Shown here piece after piece: positions 26,914-42,050 of a stretch of DNA of 64,000 bases; position 1 is the stretch's first letter; each line of letters opens with the position of its first letter. Made by a program: the position numbers and the translations under genes. The stretch is taken from positions 53,136,909 through 53,200,908 of the forward strand of contig CM034547.1 of assembly GCA_020055645.1 (NCBI GenBank), in the 5' to 3' direction. Origin of the DNA: Tomocerus qinae. Taxonomy: Eukaryota; Arthropoda; Collembola; Entomobryomorpha; Tomoceridae. Below the pieces are notes generated by a model, which saw only the letters and a program-made list of their open reading frames with translations, was not told where the DNA came from and did not search any database.

Positions 26914-29900
26914 GTTTAGTTGTTTACTTTTTTTGTTAGATACATAGCAACATCCCCAATTGTGGCATAAACAATCAGAGTATTTTGTGTATGCACTATG
27001 ACCTTAAGTGCGATATTTCCTTAATATGCAGGTATAAAGTTGAGACAAAATGTGTCCCCAACTGAAAACGTTATGATGTGTACTTATGCTATGTGGATTT
27101 CCTTACTAAGGTTTACATTAGCTAAAATCGTTCCGTTGTGTTAGTCTGGAGTTGTTTTGAGCCATGCGCTTAGTAAGAGTGTTAGTGGGAAGCGTTGGCT
27201 GGGTCTAAACGTTGACTCTGTATAGGAAGAGAAGGAAGTTTCCTCGCATTTCTTCCGTGATCTAGCTTTACTCGTAATGTTCGAGTGTCCGTGAGCATAC
27301 ATCCCCGCTCTGCTCTCTCTCTCTCTCTTCGCGACATTCTCGGGACAAAGCCTTTTTCGTCTCGTCTCAATCTCAATCTAAATCACGTCCCACTCGCAAC
27401 TCACAACTGTCATCCCACCGGATAACTCAACAAGCCAGGGAAGAAATACTCTCACAATCATCATCACACTCTTTCCTATATCCAGAATTACTACGCAGCC
27501 CTACAATACATAAAACAAACAATTCGCTGATATCAATGTGTCTGTGCAGTATTATTACAGTAACTTAACGTGCCGTGGCTTGTTTGGTTTGTCATCTATT
27601 ACAGTACGAACTGTTTTTGTGGACCTTGTCTCATTCTAAAGCGTATTACATTTCATTACATCAACACATTGTGCGGTTTAACTTTGCTTCAGTTATTATT
27701 TAATATCGTGGCCTATCAAATCCCATCTGATTCTCTTTCCTTCCCAGAGAATCTTCCTCTCACCATCTAAATAACAATATCAGCAATACTATCTGTACGA
27801 ACTATTCTGGCTTGAGTCGAGTCTTCTGACTGATCGTTGTGTACACCATAAAACATTACCCACAATATTTTACGTGTTATTATACTTCCTACTATGACAC
27901 TTCATTCTGAGTTGTGAACATAGCACTCTGTTATTTTATTGTCATTGTCATTCTGGAAAGGATTTTACGTTTAGCCACAGCTTGGCTCTCCACTTCTGGA
28001 CTCGAAGGATTAGCTATGTCGTAATATCTCCAATTCCTGTCGGGTTATTTGCTCATACAAGGTGAAATTGAAACTCTCCATTAATCACTCTTATTGAAAA
28101 TGACAGTTTTGCTATAGTCCAGTTTGTTTACCTTTACATGGGTATAGACACAACAAAATATTTAATACATTTTCAATAGCAAGAAATGAAGGAGATATGC
28201 CCATCGTTTTCAATTTAATATACTTGGGGCCATTGGGTGTATTTAGCAGTGCAGACGTGTGTGACTTGGGTTTTGCGGTGCATGCCGCACGTGAAAAACC
28301 GTATTAACTTTTATCATCTTTCTTGACTCGTGTGACATTGTATTATGTAGCCGGAGTACATTCATTTCTTCATGAGACATTTTTCCTGCTACGAAATGTA
28401 CATACTCCTACTGTAAATAAAACAGTGAAAAACTCATTGACAGCTGCTCTCTCGGAATATTGCTCCGTGAACAAATATAGTTCGTAGGAAGCTGTATGAG
28501 AGTCTAGTGTTGAAGTGAGGTTGGCACAGACACACAGAAATATGTACATAAATAAATTTACAGATAGTTATGTAGTGCGCTGTAAGTAGGAGGACTTTGT
28601 TAGTATACTACTCAAGTCATATTACATAATCAATTTGACTTTGCTTCATCCGATAACTTTAGTACAGCGAAATCATAGCGTTAGCTGCTATTCTATCAGG
28701 AAAAGGGATTTCCAGATTAAAGGATTAAACTCTGTGGTAAGGTTTGTTTTGAACAACGAAAATAGCACGCTTTAAATCTAAACTTATGATCACGCTCATC
28801 ATACTGCTAGGAAGTTATAACATAAAAATAGTTTGATGCACTTTTAAAAGTCAAACAATTTTCTATAATGTGCTAAAAATTCAAGATCACGTTGTAAAAA
28901 AGTAAAGAAAGACAGTTGTGATGATTAAGTGAATCAACAGCTACAAAAGGCTTTTTTTCTATCTTTAATTCAGAGATAGTAGGAGTTTAATTATTAAGTG
29001 GTGAAAGGGAATTGGACATTAGTGGTAGAGAGTAAGTGATGTAAATTATTACTCAGAAATAGTTATTGCGATCTTTTTTAGTAAAAGGCTCCCTGTGTTT
29101 CGCGTGAAGAGCATTTATTGAACTCAGCAGAAGCACTCGGCAATTGTACAGAGTGCATTTCCAGCGTAATTGATAATTGGACGAGCATTTCTGAAGAAAC
29201 TGAGGACTGCCACTGTCTCCATGCTGAATGCACTCAACTGACACAGTAAGTATCATTGTTTCCACAGAATAGTGTCCGTATTTCTATTGTAATTACTTTT
29301 GTTACTTACGGGGACAGCTTAACTTACTATGAAGCAGTACTGCGGTGTTTTAGAGTGATCATTTCACTTAAGGACGACGTGATGCAGTTATAATCTCATA
29401 ATGTATAGTAAACAGTTCGACGGATTCACAATTCTAAGAAATATCCCAAAGGCTGCTATGGGATGCACAACTATATTTTACGTACCTTAATAGTTCATGT
29501 ATAACGGCAGAATAGAATTCAAGCTGATTCTGATGTGCTTATTAGGGCTCCTGGGTAGATTTAATGCGAGCGTACCATTTCATTTTCTGAGCCTAGTATC
29601 TGTCTATTTACTTACGATGCGTATATGTAACTAACTACCACAGACTGCTAAACCTTTTCGGCTATATGCACTTAATGTGTGTATAAACAGTTGCAAGGCA
29701 TTAGTATTACTGCTAGCTAGCTGGGTTTCCCTTTTTTGCAGGGTGGCTTTATGGCCGGATTAATTTAATTGGGATCTCTCTTGCTTCCTCCGACTTTCTC
29801 TCCGCGCAATAGCTTCTCTCTCCAAAGATAAATATGGCCATTTTAACACAGAATTTATCATGAGAAGATTAAAGCCCAACTTGACTTTGACTCTGATCGT

Positions 29901-32900
29901 GAGTTGTCTTGTCTTGTAGCTACAGAATTCCTTTTACCTATCTATTTACTCACGAAGGACACTGATACCATTATTTTAGTGTGAAATAAATCCTGCTCTA
30001 ATCCTCCTCTAAACCAACGTAGTATTAGTCTTTACTTGCTGACCTAACAAGATCCATCAAACTGATTTCACTTTATTGGACATTACGTCTTTGTGCTTAT
30101 TTTCTTTAATTAATATAACTTTTGTCCGCTAAATTAAATGCATAATCATAATACTAAAATGTACCCTTCCTCCTTAAGAAGGGCTTTGTCTGTAACGATA
30201 CCTATAACTTAATCTACCTAGATACTTTAGCATATTGACATCAATTGGAGACACTGAAACTCCGAACTCTAATAAGTGATTGCATGTTTCTACTCTCAAG
30301 TCTCGGATAATTCAATTCGAATTGGTAGTATACATTTTCGAAATCGGTACAACAATCTAGAAATAACATGGAATACATTAATACCAAGATGTGGTAATAA
30401 ATTATTTGGCACTGGGCTTTGTATGGAAATAGTTGTGACTTTTACATGTACAACTTTCATAGTAATTACAAATACAACGTTGACTTTTGACGGAACAAAA
30501 TCTAGCTTAATAGAGCAGAACAGATTTTCTAAGTGTAATACGAAAGTAGTTAAGTGTAGTATTTAGGCATCTAAATATGCTTATGTTGTGGAGGGAGAGA
30601 AAAAGTTCCGAAGACAATAAGTTATGTTTACTTTTGTTTCTGTCACTCACTAATTTACTTTTGTGAGTTGGCTTAGGGAGGTTGGTGCTCGTTCAGTTGG
30701 CCATGTCATGGCATTCCATAGAGGCCAGAGTTATAGGGAAGGAAGAAAGAGAAGCCAGGGGAAATGGAGAGAAGTGGAAGACAAGGGCAGAAACTTCAGT
30801 TGTCTTCCTCATGTATCATCTAGTAGTTCTGCCGGGTAGGAAGTGTTAGAAGTTTAACACTTAACACCCGAAGATGTTAGTCACTACACGCTCAGTTCCT
30901 TCTATAATAGTGTTTGTTGTATAGGAAGTAGACTTATAAGAATGTGCAGTGTAAGGGAAAGAGTCATGTATATAAAAATAATGGTGGCGGATGACAAGAA
31001 GGCAGAATTTTCTTGGGCAGAGATAAAAATTGAGCCTAGAGTGACATTAGAGAAGTGGCTGAGAAGACTAAAAGTAAAACTGCCGACTGTCTTTTGTCTG
31101 TCCTAATGGGAAGAGAAGTAGGGAATAAGGGACTCTGTCTAAAATTGGAGTAATTGGAACATGCGAGAGAAGCATCCTAATAAATGGCCGTTTGTTTAGG
31201 AATTTTTTAATAAGGAAAAATTGTCCTACTGAAAATATACGGCAGGACGGAAGCGTAGCCATTGAGGTTTATCATTGCAGCAAAAAAGTATGGTTTGGGG
31301 GATGGAGCAATAACACAGTACACATGTGGATGTAAATATTTCGCTGTGCAAAAATAGTTTTATCTCTTCTGTACAGTTGGGTAGAAATATATGTAGTTAC
31401 AGGATTTTCCTGTCAGAGAAAGTATTTCAGACAATAATGCAAAGCAATGCAGACGCTAGTAAGTTGTAAATAGTAAAGTAAACCAGACTTCTCCAGCATT
31501 ACATTTACAACATACTTCCTATTCCATTAGAGATATCACTTGAGTCCCAGTCCTGGAGAGAGCAGTCTGACTCTATTGCAAAACCCATTGCCATACATAT
31601 CAAGGCGGACTGGTAATAATATTTCAGAATTTGGAACTGACTTGACTCATTTACTCGATTGTCGTGTTGGACTGCTGTGGTCCTTTTCCGTCCTGACGAA
31701 AGACAACTCCACTCCTACCACTGCAGCAAATAAAACCTAAATACTTTCCAGTCCCTACTAATGTAATAATATGCGATTGAAATGTTCCATGCTCCATAAT
31801 GTCTCCGTCGTGTTTGTCAACTATGTACTACAATAAAATCCATTGTGCCCATAGAAAACAGACTTGACTTGACTTTTAGAGAATTTCTTCATTAGTGGGT
31901 AGTAGTTTTGTTGTTGGCTTCCATTGGATTGTAAACAGAACAGACCGAGGCTGGACGTATGTACCTAATATAAAATTACATGGCATGGACAAAGAACTGC
32001 TCCAGATTATTTCAGCATGTCCTTCTCTTGTACATACATAATAATTCCACTGTGTGTTTTTCCTATTGTGTAACTAGTTGTACTACATTAGGTGTATTAT
32101 TTGATAAGCATCGCTATTTATATAAGAGCAAGCAGAACAAAGGGACATAAAGAACAGAATTTAAGGAATTGCAAGTCGAAAGGATATCTACGTAAATGTG
32201 TAGGCTGTAGGATGCGATGAACACAAACCCTAATCTAATTTCGTGTCTGATGAGAATGAGATTGAGAAGTCTGAATTGAATGCAAAAGTCTACTGATTGC
32301 GAGAATAAAATCCGTTTTATAGCAGAAGGCATTCATCCTACATTTCGCGACACAAGAGCGAAATGTAATAATATAAAGAGGACACACAGGATTCTGTTTT
32401 ATGTGTCTGCGTATGTGTATCAGAGTGACAGAGGATTCGTTAACTCGATAGATTTCCACTATTTCAATTTCAGGACTGAGCCAAGAGAGTCAACGGACTG
32501 TAACAAGACTGAGAGAGAGAGAAACTTGAATCATCATGGTTAGTCTACTTGTGTCAGATATAAAGGAATAAGTAAATCCGAATGATTGTAACTTTCCAAG
32601 TTAGCGAGATCTGAGGGAACTGATCTGAAGTGAAGTGTAGACAGTCCAATAGTAAAATAAATAGTCCTACATACAAAACTAAGAAAGAATCTGATAGAAA
32701 TTTCCGGGTTTTAGTTTTTAGCCCAATACTGATACTACAGTTTAGTTTAGTGCTTTACTTGGACACTTACTTGCCGTCAGCTCCCTTCATCCACCCTACT
32801 AACTATATTACAAAGACTGAATCTATCTTACGTACTGAAACTGAATTACTCAACTGATAGTCTAATCGCAAGACTATGAAACTGCCAAAGTAGATGAGTG

Positions 32901-35900
32901 TAGTTTTATATCTGGAACAGTCCAGCCAGCCAGCCAGGAGTCGCCGGAGGAAGCTAAACAAGAGTAAGGGTAGATAATAACAGATAGCAAAAGAAGAATA
33001 GTACCTTCGTGGGTATAAGGCTAACCGAGAATGCAGATTGTGAAAAGCCTTTTTACGATCCTGGCACGCGGCGCAAGGAAACACAAGAGGAAACAGACAG
33101 AATTGCACTTACCATACAGAACATCCTCAGTTTAGCCTTACGTAAAAAGAAGCACATTTCACTCTCCCATGTAGTATTTTGGGTCGGATGTCAGTCTGAA
33201 TTTGTCAACAGAGGATTGAAATTTTGATGCTACTCCTCAGATAAAAAATGCCTTTTAGCCAATTTCATAAATGGGATTTTGATGTTTCCACATCTTATCT
33301 TCCACTTCTAGCTTTATCTTTTCTCAATTTTCTTGATGTTGGTTTTCCATTCTTTGTCTATCTTATTTACAGTCTAGTGTTTCTGTTTTCCGATTCTAGT
33401 GCACTGTTTTTACTTCCTTTGTCCTAAATTTGTGTTCAAGCATTCGAAACACATTTATCTTTTGAAAATGACCTGATTGATATATCATTAATTCAACATT
33501 TATCTTGGAGTTTATTCAACTAAGTGCGGGTTTAGTCAACAATTAATTCAGAAATAACTGAGAACCATAAAACGAATCCAAAATAATCAGAAATGTATTG
33601 TATATATTATACCAATTTTGGTTACAAAAAATTTGACAAAAGACTGTTGTTGATAAAAAGGAGGCTGAGGGACCGAAGAATAATAAAAAGTGTGACAGAC
33701 AATGACAACGAATCCATTAGCCATTTTGGCAAAGAATAGTAGTGTAGAGGAAAATTGGAGAAGATTTTCTTGTTGAACTGACTGTGCAGCTCAGCATTGT
33801 AGTGCATAATGGTAAGCTAATTTGGAAGCAAGTCTCGCCAAAAGTCACACATGACACAACAGATCATATCAGTGTTATCTGGAACACTCCAGTGAAATGT
33901 ATCAGGGACACGAGAAGGGTTTTGTTATTACATTGCCAACCAAAAAGTCTCCAGATGAAGATGATTCACATTCAGTTCAACGTTTCGTCTATTTATGTGG
34001 TGCTTGTTGTGAATAAAATAAAGTCTGAGCTATTGGATGAGTAGAGCAAGACCACAATTCGCTGATGGTTTTCTTCCAAGTTCTCCCTGTTGTGATAATA
34101 TTTTCAAAAAAGTGTATATATAGTGTTTTGTATATCTTTGTTGTGTATATTGATATTATTTGCACTTTAGACTGAATTTTCCAGTTTTGGTCTGTGATGT
34201 AGGTATTCTCTATGTTTTGCTAGGCAGATGGATCCATTAAGTTATGTGTGTAATGTAGTAAGAAGATGAAGATACCTCATTTCTTGTGTAGGAAGAAAAG
34301 TCATTCTCATATCGTTTCTATCACATCGTCTACTCTGGTTTGAACCAAAAAGCCATTCGGTTGTCTTGCTCATGTCGTTATGCTATCACATCTTCCTTTG
34401 CCACTTACTTTACTACTGTAAACTGCTTAGATGCGTTTCGAACGTTGCGTAAAGTTGCATTATGCTACATCTCTTTACTGTTGTGTAGTGGATACAATGC
34501 AATTCCAGACGACTCAATTTGGCGTGACTTTCCTTGCCTTGGCATGCCAAACCTACACTTGGCTCCTCTTTCCTACTTACTTCGCTTTTTCCCATTTCCA
34601 TCTTCAAACTCAATCTCTATCTCAGTTTGGAACTTAACTGAACTCTGCAATTTTCTCTTTTTGCAGTTTACTCACTTCGTGCCCTGTCAAGTCATTTGTG
34701 TTTGCACACTTCGTTCCTGTCGTTTTCTCTACCATCTTTATTGTACTTTGTAGTACCTAAGTGTAAAACCTATGTAGATAGGTAGTAATGATATTATCAT
34801 ACCCAAACCATTTCTGAGAACACTTACACGCTTTTTAACTTGCATTTTTTCCTTCTCGCCAAACATCCTTTCTTGTTCCCAGTCAACTTTGACAGCTTAG
34901 CAAAAGACCAAATTGGCATCTAGTTTCATGAATAATTTCGTCTCTTGCTTTGCTTATGCTTAAAAATTGAACTAGGGAGGCATTACCAAGTCTTTGTGTA
35001 AATTGATTCTATTACTTATACCTATCCTTATACGTACACAAGTTTATCATCTGCCTTGTTGGGTACAGATAGAGATACTACGTGCGAATATCATATCCAT
35101 ATCAGTATGATCATAAAAAATCGCAGATTTTACCAAAAACACAAACAGTAAATTAATTATAAACTATAACTTCCTTAAGTCAATATTTATTATCGAAAAT
35201 TTATTTTAGCTGGTTCGATATTAATAGGTATCAAGTAAGACAGGTTATACAATTAGAGTGTGATGTGTGAAGACAAATAAAAATAACTGCCATTAGAAAA
35301 GATATATTTTCTATACAACTTTTTATTTCATTTACATCTAATTTCTGATTACATTCCTGCTGTTAGTTGATAATGATAAAGAGTACTAATGAATGTACAA
35401 TAGTACTAGTAATCAATCACCCTTATGTAGGTTACTTTAAAGCATTCTATTATTCGTTCCATCTAAGAAGTTTGTTCCATCCATGTATTTGCTACAACAA
35501 AAGCTAAGAAATAATATATGAATAGTCTGTTAAACATTTTTGAATTGTAATACTGTAAAGCTTTAGGCCATTATCTTCGTGCTGCTAGGAAGCTTCCTTT
35601 GGGTGACAATGTTAACTCAATTCGGCAGTCTAAAACGTGATCAAAATCAAGTTAACAGCTTATTCAATCCCTGTATATATTATTATAAAACCAGGCCCAC
35701 TATGTCTATATACTAGAAATATGTATATGAAGAAATTCAAAGCTAATGCGTATTTAGACGAATTCTTGTATAGTATGCTTGGAATTTTATCATTATAGAA
35801 CCTGACAATAGAATCCATTACACTGCATAATGAAACAGCTACATAGCTGTGCACTGATGATACCAGGGACATAAAAGAAGAATGACGGAATTATTATAAT

Positions 35901-38900
35901 ATAACTATTTGGTATACTTGAGTAAAGATAAAGTCTTAGATTTAGCAATAAATATATAGAAAACACATTATGCCCTTATTTTGACTATACTTTAGAAATT
36001 GGCATTATATTCACACCAACGTCTCAGCATGAGGTGCATCTTCCTAATCTTATAAAGACATTCGCCATCACTAAGTACACAAAGTAATAGAGTTTCAGTT
36101 GTGGTTTACTTTTTGAACTAGCGGTTCGTTTGTAGTATGGCTTAGTTTGGGTAGGAATTTGTGGCTAATCTATATGTGCGTAGTGTAGGGTTTGCTTTCT
36201 TTTCATTAAGACACGTAATACAAGGCAATAAATGTATTCTTAGTGAGGGAAAGTAAAAGCAGTTAGTTAAAGCAGAGTGGAGTTCTGTAGTGAACACACA
36301 TGACTGAATCGGTAGGTAAGGATAAAGGGACCGAAATAATAGAAGAAAGAAAACGAGGAATTCGGTAATGTCTTCTTTTAATTCTTTACTAGTATTGTAT
36401 AACTCTTAAAACTATAAAGAACTTATACCATCTTAATAATAGCATCGTGGGAGTGGGAACTACTTAGATTCAGTGATATAGTGGGAGTATTTTAGTATGA
36501 CTTAGGGGAAATAGTATCCTTTAATTGTTCAGAAAATTTAGAGGAGGGAGAAATAAGAATTTGACTTTCGTTTACCTTTCTGCATTTAGAAAGGTTTCCC
36601 CTTTCCCTACTTATTGCCTTCAGTTGACTTTCTCCCCTTTTGCGTTTTAGTAGTTTAGAGGTTCTTACCATTTTTCGAATGTTTCAAATGGTTTCTTAAG
36701 AGATGCATCTTGAAAATGGATGAATGTTGATGTGATTTTATACTGATGTGATAGTCTGAATAGAACCAACAAAAACTCCACCTTTCTCCCCATAATATTT
36801 TGAAGAAAGAGAGAAATCAGGAGAAAAGGACGGTGAATGGCTTACTATTAAGATTTCCTTCAATATTAAAGTTAAGTACACAAGGTATCTCTACCTTTAG
36901 GAAGAAAGTAAAACAGGACAAGTAAAACTTTAAGCCAACACATAAGTGAAGTTTGTAAAATGTTTAATGTTTTAGTAACGTGGTTTCCTTTGGTTTAGCT
37001 TACAGCTGAATATTGCATTTCAGCTGGCAGATACCAAAGTACACCTCATCCCTTCCTTTTTGTGTTGTGGAAATAAAGTGGAAAGTACGCATAGATGCAC
37101 TACTCTGTGTATAAACGAGTGCAATTTAGTTATTGAAGGTACATATATAGTTTATATACATTTATTTAGGTAGTTTGGTAACGTATGTGCTTATGCAGTA
37201 TGCAGAAAGTGCGAGACAGGGATTTTGAGTCAAGTTGAGCTTCCGCGAACTGAAAAAGCTATTTTCTCTTCTCGCCCTGCAACTCAGAGAGCTTTGTTGT
37301 AAATCCCGGTTGATATTTATCTTTCGGTGTGCCCAGGGGGTGTCATCGCTCCTCTTTTTCCACTTCGACTTTGCATTCACGTTTTCCTAGTGCATTCTCT
37401 ACACTCAGATGACTTAGATTGGGACACTCTCTATGCTTTCCCCCATTTTATTATAAATGAACGTATTTTAGTTTAAACCACCGTAAAATCCGGTATATGT
37501 CTTGTGTTCCTTACCTTCTCGCTTAAGTTTGTCCTGTCTAATGTAGAGAAATACATATGCACTCCTCGATTCCTTTTCATATTATCTCCTGTCCTGTCTT
37601 TGTATTTTACTGTTTGTTCTTTAGCTGCCCTTTATCCAACCAGACTTTAACGAAGTCAGATTTGGCTAGCTTTACATACGTTCTAGAGAATTGGTCAAGT
37701 CTAGCATACAAATCGGGAAAAGGATTTAGAGGATAAAATACAAACATTACTTCTCCATGCGGTCTGTCCAGAGGGTCGAATGTCGAATAGTCAGATCAAA
37801 TTTGACGTGACGGTCATTGCACATGCAGAAAATCAAAATGTATACCCAATCTTCCTCTATTTCCTGCACATCTCTTATCTAACTTGCATTGGTGTTGGTA
37901 TGCATGTGTTAGGGAGAACGTATGGTTCTTACACTAGAATCACGCACATCGCTCTAATATTGTTTTTATTCTTTACTGTAAACTTTTACTTTGAGAATTT
38001 AAAACGACTACCTTTTAGATTTTCTGTGTTAGAATTTAAAGTTATTAATAATTGCAGATACTCACGCTTTCTAATATGTAACAATATTATTATCTACTAC
38101 TCACTTCGCTAATTTAATAATAATTTATTCTTATCGCTGTGTAATTAGGCTATGGTAGCTTCCTTGGTTCATTGTACTGCTCTCAATACTGAAGATATAC
38201 TTTGTAGCTCGATGAGTATTAGGCAATGCTGAAACCACGGAAGTAGATATAATAGTGTTGATAAAATAATAAAGCTGAAACTGAAATAAGTTAGCCATGT
38301 AAAGATATTTATTTATTGGTTTATGACACCGATTCATTGACGCTAACTAATTGTAGTATGATTGATATCGCAATTTAGTAGACAAAAGATTGGATTAGAA
38401 TCAGAATTGTAACCTGAGGTTCCGAAAAGTAATTAAACCAAAGAAATGTCACCACAGGTCTTAGGTTTAGTACAAAGTTCACAAAATAAAATGTAACTGG
38501 GAATGTCAGAGGCTCCAGCTTCTGATCTCTACAGTAGGATTAAGGTAAGGAGGTGCATAAGTATCTATACAATATATCTTGCCTCTTTAGTTTGCTCTTG
38601 AAATCTTCAACAGTTTCTGCATCATGTAACTTGTCGGATCATTCAAGACACCTAAAAAATGCCACATAATTAAAGCAAATACAGATTGGTATACGTTTGC
38701 CTCTGCTACTTTTGTGCATTGCCTTAAAAGTGATAAGCCATTGTAAGAAGAACGTTGTTCTGTTGTAACGTATGTTATCAGGAAAGCACAATTCTTTTCT
38801 TTGGTTGCATTGAGACGGGAGTCATTTATGAAGCGTGAAATTTTAATTGGCACGCTACGCACTCGGCTCAAAGATACTACAACCGCACTTAAAATAGAAA

Positions 38901-41559
38901 ACAAAAGTGGGAGAGACGCTTTACACTTGTACGATTTTTCTACTACATACTTCAATGGAGTTTGTTTGTCTATGAAAATATTTTGGGAGTCAGCTAACGA
39001 TAAGTACCTGTAGCGACTTTTGCATGTAGTATACAAATACTACAGAGGCATTCTTTTTTAACTTCTGTATCTGTAGTAGTATCTAAGAATGCAAACTATG
39101 AGTATTACTGAATCAGGAATCACTGTACTATAAGCAAATGGTGAATGAATAGAGTCTGCCTAGCCTTAACTAAACATGGAAAACAGAGGAAACGGATGTT
39201 ATTTTGTGCTACTATACTTTGCCAGCAGTGATTGTACATATTATTAGTAGTATTATTAGAACCGTAATTTTATAGGTAGTACTTATTAGTATAACTTGGT
39301 GCAAATCATTTTTATTCATGTCATTTATTCATTCTCATGTGATTGGTATAGTACATGTGAAATGAAATAACACAAGAATTTCCACTTATCCTTCATATCG
39401 CTTCATCCTAATCTACATATTCATCTTTCATATCAAATAAGGAACCTCGTGACTAATTACCTCGTAACTAACCTCGTAATACGGATCACAAAGCAAAAAA
39501 ATACATAAAATTACAATAGCTGAAGAATTTAAAATACTTGTTCTATAGCAATACGAATAAACGACAGAAAGTACACGTACAATGCAATAAATTTTGAACA
39601 AGGAAAATATTACAAGAAATTCTACATTGAATGATTACAGATGTCATTAAATTTTTGATGCTATATAACAATTAAATTCAATCATTAATAGCAATAGATT
39701 TTGAAGAGACCATTTGTTTATTCAGTACTTGTAGGAAAAAGGGAACAGAATCAACTACCTAATGATTTTTGAATTTTTAGAATATCTTCAAATGTGTAAA
39801 TCCAATAGTCATAAGTGCATAAAACATACGGACTCTAATAATATTAAGTTTGACTGTAGCGTGTTGATTTTTGTAATTTCCATTCATTAATACTGACATG
39901 ATCCTGACTCATAGAAAGAAGTGTAATGACACGGCACGACTTGTAAATTTTTAAGTGTAAGAACATAAGTGTCGTTTGTCATCGACTCCATGGTTCGCTC
40001 CCTTTCTATTCATAAGAACACTTCTCGCTATTCAAATCATTTGAGTCGTCCCATAGATTTTTTATTTTGTCCCCTGGTTGTCTGTTTCATCTGTCTGATT
40101 TAGGTCTGAGGCAAATCTGTGTGTCTGTCTGGCTCTGATACGTAGTATCCCACATGTGTAAGCATAATTACTGCTTTATAAAGCTGCAGTTCTTCAATGT
40201 TGTCATTTCAGTGGGAAAATACATTAGCAGCATTCCCTATTCCATATAAAATAGAATTACATATTGCAGAGTTGTGTGAGTCACTAAATGAGAATAGTAG
40301 GAGTTCATTGTGTAAGTCGGTACTTAGACATTTTTTGTAAGAAAACATTGGGAAGAGGGAGAGTCCCATTCTTAGTCTACTAATGAATGTAACGCTTTGA
40401 AAGATAAACACAAATATTTGGGAAACGATTTTGTCGATGAGTAAAAACAAAACATAAATTCACCACAACTCCATTTCTGTCTCGTCGAATGCCATCACAC
40501 AAGGCAACTGTTGACACTTTCTTTTACATCATGTCATGCATCCGAACACTTGACTGCCTCTTTTCTTGGTTAGTAATGGTAACTACCCATGTCCTCTTAC
40601 AAACTTCCAAAAAACATACCTTGTCTTTTTAAATTCCGTACTAAACCCGTTTTATATATTTTCTAGTTTAGTTACCATATCTATAAATATAATTCTGTCT
40701 GGCTGTATGGATATACCTACTTACTACGTTTCTTATAAAAGACAGTGCGGGTAGTGTATGCTGCCACTTATTTTGCTTACTGCAATGAGTGAACTCATGT
40801 GAACTTTGTCTGTGACAGTCGTTTCATCATTTTCTATAAACTTTGCAGTTAAAGGTTAACCCATGTCTTATACACAAGCGTAGCTGTGTCAAGTTTCTTT
40901 GCAGACTGTTGACAAAAAGGTACATCCTTGTCCTCCTTTATACTTACGGGTTGTGTTTACGTGTTTCGTTTTCTTTATGTGACATAAAGAATACAGAGTT
41001 AAACAAAATCAACAGTGACTTTTAAAGTTGCGTCATACTAATAGTGTACACTTTAAGTATTGCTATTTAGCATTATCGATGTTACTTGTGTCACTTGGCT
41101 TTACAGTGTGAGTTTTAAGACGGGGGAAAATAGGTACGCAGTTGCTGTAATGTTGTGGTTTGGAGTTTGGACATCTCTCTAAGGAGCAATAAGGGTGATG
41201 AGAGATACGTGGAAACATATGCCATGTACTTCCTTCAAGTGTGGGGACTACTCGCTATCTGTATTTAACTTGAGAAAGTGATATCGTATTTTCCTTTAAG
41301 TGTGTATTTTATAGTTCACCTAATACATTGTAACATGGTATGTAATGTATGTGTACTTACTATTTAAGGGTAAAACTTCCAGGAAAGGAGGAATAAAGTA
41401 TTAGCTACTCGAAATAGAAATGTACACAAGACATGAATTATATATTTAGAACGTTTTTCAAAACATTATGAGCTATTACTTATTGATATTCTATTGCTAA
41501 ATAATTTGCAACGTAAATCATCAAGATTATTAATGAAATATTTGTTTGTTTCATTTCAG

Positions 41560-41767
41560 AAATTCTGTACAGCCATTTTTCAATAAACTTTCGGCAGAAT
41601 ATATTGAAAGGACGATCAAAATGAGTTCCCCTGCAAGGAAACCTCACAGTCAGAATCATCACAACAGCCGAAGTGATTTTGCTTCGACATTGAAGAAATG
41701 GAGTGCGCCCATCCCACCTGTGCTCTCTCGAAAACTTGGACGGGCATCAGATTCTCCCTTGGGAAAG
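41560..41767 (+). CDS. KIF26/CG14535-like kinesin, coding exon 3 (pre-motor linker)
   Basis: A 208-nt exon with an excellent acceptor (TTTGTTTCATTTCAG) and donor (AAG|GTGAGT). Its first base completes the Arg codon begun in exon 2, and it leaves in phase 0. The 69 full residues open N-S-V-Q-P-F-F-N-K-L, run through a basic, polar stretch (SSPARKPHSQNHH), and end KKWSAPIPPVLSRKLG then RASDSPLGK. In KIF26A/B and fly CG14535, as I recall them, a P-x-P-P-C-L-L-R...LGK/GMGK motif sits immediately before the KVKVMLR start of the motor. The P-I-P-P-V-L-S-R...L-G-K here matches that position and joins in frame to exon 4. This linker is the best evidence that exons 3 and 4 belong together despite the 20.6 kb between them. 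Confidence 0.88.
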
Positions 41768-42046
41768 GTGAGTTCCAAGTTCTATACGCTCTTGAGTGAT
41801 TACTTTGCAAGTAGGGGTGACAATCTTTTACGATAAGTATATCTTGGCAATTCCAAATAGAAATTTCCTTTGACATGGACGACACACTCGTCTCCCATTT
41901 ACAGAGACAGATGGATAAACAGGAATACAAAAACTTATCTTGCTAAAAGAATTACCATTATAAATATATCTACAACAGAGTTATAGTCTATTCAGTTGAG
42001 ATCATCCTACATTCAGTAATGAAACGTTTTCTTTTTCACTGTGAAG

Positions 42047-42050
42047 TTAT
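42047..42050. repeat. Left TTAT direct repeat (putative target-site duplication)
   Basis: TTAT immediately precedes the TGTCAACGTG start of the foldback element. The same four bases follow its other end at 46436-46439. A 4-bp match could be coincidental, but both copies abut the exact ends of the long inverted repeats. Confidence 0.55.

Larger units (their letters stand above)
7931..41559 (+). other. Intron 2 of the kinesin gene (33.6 kb)
   Basis: A very long AT-rich intron from the GTATGT donor at 7931 to the TTTGTTTCATTTCAG acceptor ending at 41559. Open frames within it reach 136-149 codons, about the longest expected by chance at this composition over this length, and none shows a recognisable domain. 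Between 22.3 and 26.9 kb it holds a cluster of transposon-like structures, listed separately. A (CT)n run lies at about 27313-27329. From 7931 to about 22300 and from about 26920 to 41559 I see no repeat or gene I can support. Confidence 0.75.

Noticed and set aside
27182..27376. Arg/Glu-rich 64-codon - strand frame
   Set aside because: Produced largely by the (CT)n microsatellite near 27313-27329.
34340..34753. 137-codon + strand frame rich in Cys, Phe and Leu
   Set aside because: It reflects a pyrimidine-rich stretch open in several frames. No domain or conserved pattern visible.
38587..39036. 149-codon frame on the - strand, with an overlapping 70-codon + strand frame at 38801-39013
   Set aside because: No recognisable family on either strand. 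The length is near chance expectation for the window, and composition does not differ from the intron.
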